Source of the DNA: an uncultured Clostridia bacterium
GTDB lineage: Bacteria; Bacillota; Clostridia; TANB77; CAG-508
Direction of reading: 5' to 3'
DNA length: 64,000 nt
NCBI GenBank assembly: GCA_934149005.1
Contig: CAKPDN010000005.1
Span: 19,877-83,876, forward strand
The position numbers were made by a program, and so were the translations under genes. Below are positions 1-10,600 of this stretch, in pieces; position 1 is the first letter of the stretch, and each line of letters opens with the position of its first letter. The notes beneath the pieces were generated by a model. It did not search any database, was not told the origin of the DNA, and worked only from the letters and a program-made list of their open reading frames with translations.

Positions 1-1
1 T

Positions 2-2165
2 CATCCTGAATGGCATCAAAATATAGTAAAAGCGGTAAATGGTGGTAGTTATTTTGATAATCCTGATTTTTCAGGTGAAGGAATAACTGCAAATGGAAAT
101 GTTGCTAATACTGATAATAATGCAAATAATGAAGAAGAAAACAAAGTTACTACAATTACTAAATATTATGCTAAGGTTGCTACTTGGACAGAACAGACAA
201 CAACTGTAACAAGTAATGATCCAGATGTTTCAGAGAGTACAGAATCAAGTCACAGTATGCAATCAACAAGTATTAATTATCAAGATCTAGTAAAGGGATA
301 TACAATGCCATTTGAATATTTATGGGCATTTTTAGTAACAGGAGAAAATGTTGATTTTTCATTGGAATTAGCAGATTTAGTTTATAATAGTAAAATGGAA
401 ATTACTGTATATGATAATTTGGAAACAGATACAGATACTTTAATTGATACTTATACAAAGAAAAAAAGAATTGATACTACAGCGGGAGTAACAATAAATT
501 ATGGCAATCAATCTGTAAGTGAAAATAGTACACCATTTGAAAGTGCGTGGAGAGATGAGGAATCAAATAATTATAAGGTAACACAAGTGACAGTTACAAA
601 AACTAATACATTAAATGTCGCTTTAACGCAAGCTGATGTGTGGTTTGTAAAATATACTCAGGAATATGGACATGAACAACCTACAATTATAAATTCTAAT
701 GAAAATAAAGAACCAATTGAAGATAAAGATTATCCAAGCCAACCAGATTCTATAATTAATGATGATATTTATAAACATGCAGAAAGCTTATTAGGGGAAA
801 AGAAAGAAATATATGAAAAATCATATGAATATGTTTCTGGTGTAGTAAATAGTGTTGAGAGTAAAATTTATAATGCGACTGTTAATAGAGAAGTCGTAAG
901 CAAAAATGAGATGCAGACTATTAATTATGTATCTTCACCTCCAGAAGTAGAAGAAAAATCAGATCCTAAATCAAGTTCACCAAATTTTGTAACTATTTTT
1001 CTAAAAAATGAGTACATGTATACAAGACAAAAGATATTTGATATTTTATCTTGGATATTTGAAATATTAGAAAATAATCAGTCTACATCTGATATGGTAG
1101 ATTTAACTAAATATTTATTATATAAAGCTACTGGAAACAATTATGGAGTTAAAAAATTTAATTTTAGTGAATTTACTTCTAGTTTTAATTCAATAACAGA
1201 TAGTAACACAGGTTCATCTGCCGAAGGTTCAAATATAGTACAAATAGCAAAAGGAAAGCTAGGTTCTAAATATGTATTACGGAGCTAAAGGACCAAATGA
1301 ATTTGATTGTTCTGGTTTTGTATATTGGGTATATAAGCAAGTGGGAATTAATGTTCCTGGATCTACAGATGCATATAAATCATATATAGGTAGTGCAAAA
1401 GAAATATCTTGGACTGAAGCTAAACCAGGTGATATATTATTGGTTACTGCTTCTGAAAGAGGAACGACCTATGGTCATGCTGGAATTTATTTAGGAAATG
1501 ATGAATATATTCATGCTCCTCAAACAGGTGATGTTGTAAAAATTTCCCAAAATGCTAAAAGTAAATTTAAACATGTATTTAGATTTTATACAGAAGCAAC
1601 AGGGGGAACAGCCGTTAAAGGTGATGGATATGATAGTGAAATAACTTTTAATAATAGAAAATATAGGGAATATAAGCAATCAAGAGGAAGTTATATGACA
1701 GCGGGATTTGGAATAGGAAAATGTAGTGCACATGGTGCTGCACATGTACATAATAATGGTTGTGGACCAACTTCTGTAGCAATTGTTGCTAGTGGATATG
1801 GAAAAAATTACAGTCCAGGAGACATTGCAGGATTAATGGGAGGAGCCGGAACACAATCAAGTGGAAGTACTATTTCAGATGTATTAAATGAGATAGGAAT
1901 AACTTCACATGCAGTATATTCACCTACAAAAAATGCATTAAAAGAACAATTATCAGCAGGTAGACCATTTGTAGTTTCAGTAGATAATAGTATGAATAAT
2001 TTATTTACAAAAAATGGACACTTAATGGCAGTTTTATCAATAGATGCTAATGATAATGTTTATGTAAGTAACCCTAATCCATCTACTAAAAATGGTTGGG
2101 TTCCATTAGATACATTATATCAATGTTGCAGTGGCAAATATGCGATTTTTATAGATCAAGATTAA
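2..2165 (+). CDS. Two-domain cell-wall hydrolase (NlpC/P60 + C39-like), 5' partial, with C-GGA frameshift
   Basis: The frame is open from the window edge, so the N-terminus is missing. The first ~420 visible residues are a low-complexity, acidic/Asn-rich region with no family I recognise. An NlpC/P60 domain follows: FDCSGFVYW carries the catalytic Cys and YGHAGIYLG the catalytic His. A C39-like papain-fold domain comes last, with NNGCGPTSVAIVA (Cys), GHLMAVLSID (His) and SNPNP. The gene is split by one extra C at 1280. Without it the sequence reads KYVLGAKGP, the usual NlpC/P60 entry; with it the zero frame reads CGG AGC TAA. Such hydrolases act as VirB1-like wall-opening enzymes in Gram-positive type IV secretion, and the next gene looks VirB8-like, so that role is inferred. 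I treat it as one gene read with a +1 shift; a pseudogene is the alternative. Confidence 0.8.
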
Positions 2166-2186
2166 AATGCATAAGGGAGTAAAAAA

Positions 2187-3503
2187 ATGAATAATTTAAA
2201 AAAAATAATATTTTCAATTTTATTAATTATAATAATTATTATAATTATAATGACTTTAATGATTTTTTTTGGAAAAAAAGAAAATAATAAAGATGGTAAT
2301 TTGGATAATATTGAAGATGGTGCAGAAATTAAGCCAGAAGAAGATACTAATGGTTTTGTAGATGTTAGTGACTTTAGTATAGGGTGTTCAGTAATAGATT
2401 CTTTAAAAAAATGTATAGAAAATATTAAAAATAATGAAAATGTAAGTATTGATGATGAAGAAGTTGATACTGAGTCAAATTTAGAAGTTATTTATGATTT
2501 GTTAGATAAGAATTATATAAATAATAATAAAATTAATTTAAATAATATAAAATCTTATATATATGAAATAGATGAGAATGCTGTATTAATACCAATGCAA
2601 ATGAAGGTAAGATATGAAGAAAATATTAATACTTATATTTTAAGAGCATATTTAGCTGGAAATTCAGTTCAAGAAAGATATTTTATTATAAGAATTGATA
2701 ATAAAAATCAAACATTTTCTATAGAGCTTATAAATGAGGAAATTAGTGATATTGAAAAATTAAAGGTAGAAAAAAATGATAATTCTATTGAGAAAAATGA
2801 TTATAATAATTTTGATGTAGAAATAGTAAATGATGGAAGAATGATGCAGCAATATTTAGAGCATTATAGAAATTTAATAATAAATTGTCCAGAAGTTGCC
2901 TATAATGATTATTTAGATGATAAATATAAAGAAAAAAGATTTGGATCAATAGATAACTTTAAAAAGTATATAAATGATAATATTGATGAAATAAGTTCTA
3001 TTGGGGCAACTAAATATTTAGTTGAGCAAAATGATAATGATATAACATATGTATGCCTAGACCAATATAATAATACATATAGTTTTGAAATATCAACAAT
3101 ATTTAATTATAAAATTAAATTAGATACATACACTTTGACTAGTGAAAAATTTATAACTACATATAATAATTCAGATAATAAAGATAAAGTAATGATGAAT
3201 ATTGATAAATTTGTTATGATGTTAAATAGTAGAGATTATGATTCAGCTTATAAATTATTAGATGAAAGTTTTAGAAACAATAATTTTGGTACTGAAGAAG
3301 ATTTTGAACAATATATTAAAAATAATTGTCCATCACATTATGATGTAGAGTATGAATCTTTTGAACAAAAGGGAAATGATATTTTTACACAAAAAATTTC
3401 ATTGTCTAGTATTAATAATAAAAATAGTAATGATGTAAAATTAAATATAGTAATGAAATTAGAGGAAGGAACAAACTATGTAATATCATTTAGTATTGAA
3501 TAA
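2187..3503 (+). CDS. Single-pass membrane protein with two NTF2-like repeats, VirB8/TcpC-like
   Basis: The 438-residue protein has one N-terminal membrane segment (about residues 7-29, almost all Ile/Leu), then an acidic linker and an extracytoplasmic region. Two similar segments appear, YNDYLDDKYKEKRFGS and YKLLDESFRNNNFGT, each followed by an F..YI.N pattern. They suggest tandem NTF2-like folds. One membrane helix plus two NTF2-like domains is the layout of TcpC/VirB8-like scaffold proteins of Gram-positive conjugation systems. It starts 21 bp after the hydrolase gene behind a good RBS (gggag), so the two are probably co-transcribed. The family call rests on layout only; a lipid-free surface protein with DUF4878-like domains is possible. 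Confidence 0.5.
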   Translation: MNNLKKIIFSILLIIIIIIIIMTLMIFFGKKENNKDGNLDNIEDGAEIKPEEDTNGFVDVSDFSIGCSVIDSLKKCIENIKNNENVSIDDEEVDTESNLEVIYDLLDKNYINNNKINLNNIKSYIYEIDENAVLIPMQMKVRYEENINTYILRAYLAGNSVQERYFIIRIDNKNQTFSIELINEEISDIEKLKVEKNDNSIEKNDYNNFDVEIVNDGRMMQQYLEHYRNLIINCPEVAYNDYLDDKYKEKRFGSIDNFKKYINDNIDEISSIGATKYLVEQNDNDITYVCLDQYNNTYSFEISTIFNYKIKLDTYTLTSEKFITTYNNSDNKDKVMMNIDKFVMMLNSRDYDSAYKLLDESFRNNNFGTEEDFEQYIKNNCPSHYDVEYESFEQKGNDIFTQKISLSSINNKNSNDVKLNIVMKLEEGTNYVISFSIE

Positions 3504-3534
3504 AAGAGGTTGCAAAGCAACTTCTTTTGTTTTA
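3502..3534 (+). terminator. Rho-independent terminator
   Basis: A 12-bp stem (aaaagaggttgc / gcaacttctttt, one G-U pair) with a 3-nt loop and T-rich tail directly follows the VirB8-like gene. Confidence 0.8.
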
Positions 3535-3567
3535 TAATATCAATATAATCTATAAAGGAGTGAGCCT

Positions 3568-4293
3568 ATGATAGAAATAAAAAAAATATCAAAAAAATAT
3601 AAAAAAAGTGATAAGGTTATAGACAATTTAAATCTAACAATAAATGATGGAGAAATATTTGGTTTTTTAGGGCCGAATGGGGCAGGAAAGACAACTACTA
3701 TAAAGATGATAACTGGAATACTAGAAATAGATGAAGGGGACATTATAATCGATGGTAAAAGTATTCAAAAAGAGCCATTAGAAGCAAAAAAATTAATAGG
3801 ACTAGTTCCAGATAATCCAGATGTATTTTTGAAATTAAAAGGAATTGAATATTTAAATTTTATTGCAGATGTTTATAATGTTTCAACAAAAGATAGAATA
3901 GAAAGAATAAAAAAATTATCCGAGAAGTTTGAAATTATAGATGTATTAAATAATAAAATAGAAAGTTATTCACACGGAATGAGACAAAAATTATTAATAA
4001 TAGGGGTATTATTGCATAATCCAAAAAATTGGATATTAGATGAGCCAATGACTGGATTAGATCCTAAATCTTCATTTGAGTTAAAGAAAATTATGAAAGA
4101 ACATGCAAACAATAATAATACAGTATTTTTTTCAACACATATTTTAGATGTTGCGGAAAGATTATGTGATAGAATAGGAATAATAAATAAAGGAAAATTA
4201 TTGTTTGTAGGAACATATGAGGAAATGAAAAATGAATTAAAAGAAAATAAATCTTTAGAAGAATTATTTATGGAGATAACAAAAAATGGTTAG
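3568..4293 (+). CDS. ABC transporter ATP-binding protein
   Basis: This 241-residue ATPase subunit powers an ABC-2 type exporter. Visible motifs are Walker A GPNGAGKTTT (~residue 34), signature SHGMRQ (~135), Walker B ILDEP followed by MTGLDP, and the switch His in FFSTHILD. Length and order match the CcmA/NatA-like exporter family. The start follows a clear ggag RBS. It overlaps the permease gene by 8 bp, so the two are translationally coupled. The substrate cannot be told from sequence; this type exports drugs, Na+ or peptides in other Firmicutes. Confidence 0.93.
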   Translation: MIEIKKISKKYKKSDKVIDNLNLTINDGEIFGFLGPNGAGKTTTIKMITGILEIDEGDIIIDGKSIQKEPLEAKKLIGLVPDNPDVFLKLKGIEYLNFIADVYNVSTKDRIERIKKLSEKFEIIDVLNNKIESYSHGMRQKLLIIGVLLHNPKNWILDEPMTGLDPKSSFELKKIMKEHANNNNTVFFSTHILDVAERLCDRIGIINKGKLLFVGTYEEMKNELKENKSLEELFMEITKNG

Positions 4294-5969
4294 AAATATA
4301 TTTAAGTTAACAAAAATATTTTTTAAAAACTCATTCCAAAATCCCTATATTATAGATGAGAAGACAAATAAAATTAATAAAAAATCAATTTTTGTGTGGT
4401 TAATAATTATTGTAACAATGGCAATTACATATTTTAGCTTTGAGATAATAAAAGTATTGGTTGGAATAAATAAACCTACAATATTTTTAAATGTTCTTTT
4501 TTTAATTTTAGATATAATCATGGCTTTTCAAGTAATTTTGGCAAGTACCAATGTGTATTTTTTTTCAAAAGATTTAGATATGGTCTTGCCTTTGCCAATA
4601 AAAGCAGAAGAATTATTGATTTCAAAATTTAATACTATATTAATTAATTTATATTTTACAGAATCAATATTTGCTGTTTTTCCTTTAATAATTTATGGAA
4701 TTTTAACTAATTCGGGAATATTTTTTTATTTTTATACAATTATTATTTTATTAATTTTTCCTATTTTAATTAATTTAATTATAAGTATTATTATGATGTT
4801 TTTGATAAAATTATCTAAATTTATTAAAAATAAAGATATTTTTCAAATAATAATAACTTTAATTTTTATTTTTTTAATATTATTTTTAGAATTTAAAATA
4901 TTTAATAATATAATAGGAAAAATAGATAATAATTTAAGTATAGATAGTGAGCAGGTTATAAGTACAATTAATAATTTAAATAATAAATTAGAAAATATAA
5001 ATAATTATTTTTTAATTATTAATCCTACTATAAAAATATTAAATAATTATAATAAATTAATTTCTATTTATTATTTAATAAAAATAATTTTTATTAATTT
5101 AATATTTTTATTATTATTTATTTTTATCGGAAAAAAATATTATTTAAAAAATATTTTAAATAATATTAATAATTTTTATATAAAAAAAATAAATAAAAAT
5201 AATATAGAAAAAAAATTAAAAAAAATAAATATAAAAAAATCATATTTAAAAAAAGAAGTTAAAATATTATTTAATACTCCAATATTTTTTATTAAATGCA
5301 TTTTTCCAACTATAATAATGGTGGTCTCATTTGTGATTATTGTTTTATTAGCTTTACCAAATTTACGAATAATTTTAACAACAAATTTATTTCGGTGAAG
5401 ATATTGTATTTTCTGTAGATTTAAGTGTTATTTGTTTGGTATTAGGTATTATACAAATTATATTTACAATGTCTAATATTTCTATAAGTTCAATATCACG
5501 TGAAGGAAAAGATGCTATATATATGAAATTTATTCCTGTAGATTTTTATAAACAATTTTTATATAAATCTATGCCACAAATTTTTGTAAATATAATTATT
5601 ATATTTATGGTTTTAATTTTAGTAAAATTAATTTTTCCGAATTTTAATTTTATTTATTTAATATTTTTATTTATTTTAGCTAATTTATTAAATATATTAA
5701 ATAGTAATTTAATGGTTTTAGTAGATTTTTATAAGCCTAATTTAAATTGGAATGCGGATTATGAGGCAATAAAAAATAATAATAAATTATTTCAATATGT
5801 TTTAACTATAATTATTATATTATTATTAATTTATTTTCATAAAATATTTTTTGATATTAATTTAAATTTGGCATGTATTTTAATAATATTAATTTTAATA
5901 ATATTAATATTAATTATAAATAAAATAATAAAAATAAATATTAATAAAATATTTAAAAAAATAAATTAA
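4286..5969 (+). CDS. ABC-2 type transporter permease, with C-GGT frameshift
   Basis: A membrane protein of about 560 residues with some 10-12 hydrophobic segments, partner of the ATPase it overlaps by 8 bp. The N-terminal half includes LDMVLPLPIKAEELLISK and the C-terminal half SREGKDAIYMKFIPVDFYKQ, a coupling-helix-like element typical of these permeases. The frame is broken by one extra C at 5393: the zero frame gives ...TTNLF then CGG TGA, an immediate stop, while skipping the C gives NLFGEDIVFSVD and 190 more residues. Total length is 3n+1. Composition is extremely AT-rich (Ile/Leu/Asn/Lys dominate). I read it as a functional gene needing a +1 shift; real inactivation is possible. Confidence 0.8.
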
Positions 5970-6056
5970 ATAAAAAATAATTAGGTAAATTAAAAATAAA
6001 TATAAATAAAATATAAAAAATAAAAATAATATATTAAATATTATTTTTATTTTTTT

Positions 6057-6701
6057 CTATTTAAAAATATTTAAAAATAAATTAACAATAAATTTTATAG
6101 CAGAATTTTCATTATATAAATTAATTAAATAATTTTTTGTAAAAGGAATATGCCATAAAATAAAACTAATAATTAATAAAAAAATAATTGTTAAAAATAA
6201 AGCTAAAAAATCTTTAAATTTTCTTTTATATTTTATTTTATATCCTCTATTTTTTAAATCTTGAATATATGCATCATAATATGCACGATTTACAGCATTA
6301 TTTATTTTTTTATTAATTTCATTTTCATTAATTGTATTTTGATGTAAATTATCTTGATTATTTTCAAAATGATTATAACTATTTTTAATATTATTATAAT
6401 TATTTTTTAGATAATTAATTTCATTTTTTAAATTAATATTTTCATTGTATAAGTTATAATAATCTTCTTTTGAAATTTCATAATTTTTTAATTGTAAATC
6501 ATAATTTTCTCTTTTTTCTGGATTTGATAAAACTTCATAGGCTTCATTTATTTTTTTTATTTTTTCTTCATAATTATTTTTTAAATTATTTTCTTGTAAA
6601 TCAGGATGATATTTTTTTACTAATGTTTTATATGCTTTTTCAATTATTTCTGGAGAAGCATTTTTATTTATTTCTAAAATATCGTAATAATTTTCTTCCA
6701 A
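6057..6701 (-). CDS. J-domain protein with C-terminal membrane anchor
   Basis: The N-terminus is a J domain: YYDILEINKNASPEIIEKAY, then KKYHPDLQ with the essential HPD, and INEAYEVLSNPEKRENYD. A 60-residue Asn/Lys-rich, probably coiled-coil, segment follows and one membrane helix lies near the end (FLALFLTIIFLLIISFIL). It has no zinc-finger or substrate-binding domain, so it is a specialised DnaK recruiter tethered to the membrane, not DnaJ proper. I chose the TTG at 6701 because the RBS (aaagga) sits about 8 nt upstream of it; an in-frame TTG at 6710 abuts the RBS. Its client is unknown. Confidence 0.82.
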   Translation of the reverse strand: MEENYYDILEINKNASPEIIEKAYKTLVKKYHPDLQENNLKNNYEEKIKKINEAYEVLSNPEKRENYDLQLKNYEISKEDYYNLYNENINLKNEINYLKNNYNNIKNSYNHFENNQDNLHQNTINENEINKKINNAVNRAYYDAYIQDLKNRGYKIKYKRKFKDFLALFLTIIFLLIISFILWHIPFTKNYLINLYNENSAIKFIVNLFLNIFK

Positions 6702-6803
6702 TAAAATCAATCCTTTCTAATCATAATATACCATAAATAATAAAAAAATAAAATAAATAATCACTAAAAAATTTAAATTCATATTATAAAGTAGGTGATT
6801 TAT

Positions 6804-7649
6804 ATGAGTTTTGGTTTAGCATTATCTGGTGGAGGGGTAAAAGGTGCTGCACATATAGGTGTTTTAAAGGCATTAGAAGAGGAAAATATAAAATTGGATT
6901 ACATAGGAGGAACTTCATCAGGAAGTATTGTTGCAGCATTATATGCAGTAGGTTATAAACCAGATGAGATATTTAATATTTTTAAAAAATATTGTAAAAA
7001 AATAAAATATATTGATTTGAGAAATATTTTTAAATTATTTTTCGGAATAATTACAACAGGGACTATAGTGATAGATGGTCTAAATTCTGGAAATTCGATA
7101 AGAAAGTTAATAAATAAAATGTGTAATGAAAAAAATGTTTATAATATTTCTGATATTAAAATACCGTTAGTTATACCTAGTGTAAATATGAATTCAGGAG
7201 AAGTGCTATGTTTTACATCTTCAAGAATTAGAGTTTTTTCAGATAATACAGTGTTTGTTAATGATGCTGAAATTGGAAAGGCAGTGCAGGCAAGTTGTAG
7301 TTTTCCTACAGTTTTTTCTCCTTGTAATTATAAGAATTGTAAATTAATTGATGGAGGGATTAGGGAAAATGTACCTTGGAGGGAAATTAAATTTTTAGGT
7401 GCAGACAAGGTAATAAGTGTTATTTTTCAAAATGATGTAGATGAAAAATGTTGTAAAAATTTAATTGATGTTTCTTTTCGTTCTTATGAGTTGATGTGTA
7501 AAGAACTTTCTAAATATGAACTTAATGGGAGTGATTATTTTATTAAAATTAAAAGTAAAAAAGTTTCTCTTTTGGATATGAATAAGATAGATATGTTTTA
7601 TGAATTAGGATATAATGAAACAAAAAAATTTTTGAAAAATATAATATGA
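6804..7649 (+). CDS. Patatin-like phospholipase (RssA/YlbK-type)
   Basis: A lipid acyl hydrolase of about 281 residues with the Ser-Asp dyad: oxyanion loop LSGGGVKGAAHIG, nucleophile elbow GGTSSGS, and catalytic Asp in IDGGIREN. Length fits the bacterial patatin family. The ATG at 6804 follows a taggtg RBS; an upstream GTG at 6795 lies in the RBS itself. It probably hydrolyses membrane phospholipids in the cytoplasm. It stands alone, converging on the long activase gene. Confidence 0.9.
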   Translation: MSFGLALSGGGVKGAAHIGVLKALEEENIKLDYIGGTSSGSIVAALYAVGYKPDEIFNIFKKYCKKIKYIDLRNIFKLFFGIITTGTIVIDGLNSGNSIRKLINKMCNEKNVYNISDIKIPLVIPSVNMNSGEVLCFTSSRIRVFSDNTVFVNDAEIGKAVQASCSFPTVFSPCNYKNCKLIDGGIRENVPWREIKFLGADKVISVIFQNDVDEKCCKNLIDVSFRSYELMCKELSKYELNGSDYFIKIKSKKVSLLDMNKIDMFYELGYNETKKFLKNII

Positions 7650-7653
7650 AGTC

Positions 7654-7685
7654 AAAAAGAACAGGAGTGCCATCCTGTTCTTTTT
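7654..7685. terminator. Bidirectional terminator between convergent genes
   Basis: A 13-bp perfect stem (aaaaagaacagga / tcctgttcttttt) with a 6-nt loop and A/T tracts on both sides serves the patatin gene on the + strand and the activase gene on the - strand. Confidence 0.85.
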
Positions 7686-7696
7686 CCATGTGAATT

Positions 7697-10600
7697 TTAT
7701 ACCAGTTCAGTTTCTTGTTTTTCAGTATTTTCAATAATATTTTTATCTAAAGATTCTTTTTCCTGTTTTTTTAAATTATCTTTAGCAACAGTCATTAATA
7801 ATTTTATTCTGTTAGCTTGATTTGTTTCACTGCTACCTGGATCATAATCAACAGGAGAAATATTTGCTTCAGGATATTTTTCTCTAATAGTTTTTATAAC
7901 ACCTTTTCCAACAACATGATTTGGAAGACAAGCAAATGGTTGAACACATATAATGTTTGGAATATCATGTTCCATATATTCTATCATTTCTGCTGTTAAG
8001 AACCAACCTTCTCCGGTTTGATTTCCAATAGATAAAACATCTTTTACTTTATTTTCTAAGTGCCAGATATCACATGGTTGTAAATATCCTTTTTTTGAAT
8101 TTGCTAAAGCTATTTTTATATCTTTTTCTAATATATCTATTAACTTAATTGCTATTTTACTTATTTTACTTGAAGTTTTATTTGTGTTTAATAAGTTATT
8201 AAATGTAATTTTATGTGTTGCCATGAATTTAATAAATCCCATAAAATCTGGTAATATTACTTCTGCTCCTTCTTTTTCAAGCATATCTGCAACAAAATTG
8301 TTTCCAAATGGATGATATTTGATTAAAACCTCTCCAACAATTCCAACTTTAGGTTTTTTAATATTTGTGTTTAATTCAATTTTTTCAAAATCATTTACTA
8401 TATCATAAATACTTTGCTTGAATTCTTTATTGGTAGATTTTTGTACTAGTTTTTTACATTTTCCCATCCAGTTGTTAAATAGCTCTTGAGTTTCACCTGG
8501 ATTTATTTCATATGCTCTGTTTTTGGTTAACATTTTCTGCAATAAGTCTCCGTACAGCATACATTTTATTAATCTTTCAACCATTTTTGGTGTTAATTTA
8601 AATCCTGGCATTTTTTCCATACCTACAACATTAAATGAAATTACAGGTATATTACTAAATCCAGCATCTTTAAGTGCTTTTCTTATAAAGCCTATATAAT
8701 TTGTAGCTCTACAACCACCACCTGTTTGAGACATTATTAATGCAGTTTTATTTAAATCATATTTTTTGGATTCTAATGCTTCAATCATTTGTCCTGTAAC
8801 TAATATTGAAGGGTAACATGCATCATTATTTACATATTTTAATCCGGTTTCTACTGTATGCTGAGTGCAATCTCTTAATAACACAAGGTTATATCCAGAA
8901 GCTTGCATAGCAGATTCTAATAATTCAAAGTGAATTGGTGCCATTTGAGGACATAAAATAGTGTAGTTTTTTCTCATTTCTTTTGTAAAGATTTTTTTCT
9001 TGATTCCGTAATCTCCAATGGCTTTTTCTTCTTCTTTTTTTGCAATTCTTTTATTCATACTTGCCAAAAGTGAACGGATACGAATTCTTACAGCTCCAAG
9101 GTTATTAACTTCATCTATTTTTATTAGTGTGTACATTTTATCATAGCTTGATAAAATTTCTTCTACTTGATCTGTTGTAACAGCATCAACACCACAACCA
9201 AATGAGTTTAATTGTACTAATTCAAGATTGTCATGTTTTCCAACAAAATCTGCTGCTGCGTATAATCTTGCGTGGAATACCCATTGATCTACAACTCTTA
9301 TTGGTCTTTTTGCTTCAGTTTTGTCTGCAATGCTGTCTTCTGTTAAAACACACAATCCAAGTGATGTTATTAATGTATCAATTCCATGATTTATTTCAGG
9401 GTCTACGTGATAAGGTCTTCCAGCTAAAACTATTCCTCTTAAATTATTTTCTTCGATATATCTTACAGTTTCGCTTCCTTTATCTTTAATGTCTTTTTTG
9501 CATTTTTGATATTCTTCTTCTGCTTTTTTAGCAGCTTCTATTAACTCTTGTTTTGTAAAATTATATTCTTTGAATTCATTTAATTCCATTACTTTTTTTA
9601 CAAGATTTTTTGTGTCAAAAGGTAAGAATGGATTTATGAATTTTATATTGTGTGTTTTTAAGTTTTCTACATTATTTTTTAATACTTCTGAATATGATAT
9701 TACTATTGGGCAATTATAGTGGTTATCTGCTTTTTCATATTCTTTTCTGGAATATGGCATACAAGGATAAAAAATTGTTTTAATTCCTTTTTCAATTAAG
9801 TTTTCAATATGTCCGTGTGATAATTTAGCAGGATAACATACGGATTCAGATGGCATTGATTCCATTCCTTTTTCATATGTTCTTCTTGTACTTTTGTCTG
9901 ATATAATAACTCTAAATCCTAAACTTGTGAAAAATGTAAACCAGAATGGATAATCTTCATATATATTTAAAACTCTCGGAATTCCTATAGTTCCTCTTGT
10001 GGCATATTGTTCTTCTAGTGGTTTATAATCAAAGATTCTTTGATATTTATATTGTACTAAATTTGGTAAATTCTTTTTATGAGATATAATACCAGCACCT
10101 TTTTCACAGCGGTTTCCAGATACGTGCATTGAACCATTACTAAATTTGTTTATTGTTAATTTACAATGGTTTTCACAGTTGTTGCATCTTGTATGTGTTA
10201 CTTTTATTTCAAGTTTATCAAGTTCATCTGATTTTAGAATTGTTGATACATACTCCATGTCTAGGTTTGATTCATATTGTTCTTTTGAAAGTAAAGCCAT
10301 ACCATATGCACCCATTAGTCCAGAAATATCTGGGCGTATAACATTTTTTCCAACAATTTTTTCAAAAGCTCTTAAAACAGCATCATTATAAAATGTACCA
10401 CCTTGTACAACTATATGATTTCCTAAAGTATTAGTATCCCTAACTTTCATAACTTTTTGTATAGCATTTTTAATTACTGAATATGAAAGTCCACTTGAAA
10501 TATCACCAATGGTATATCCTTCTTTTTGAGCTTGTTTTATTTTTGAATTCATAAATACAGTACATCTTGAACCTAAATCAACAGGTCTTTTTGCATTAAT

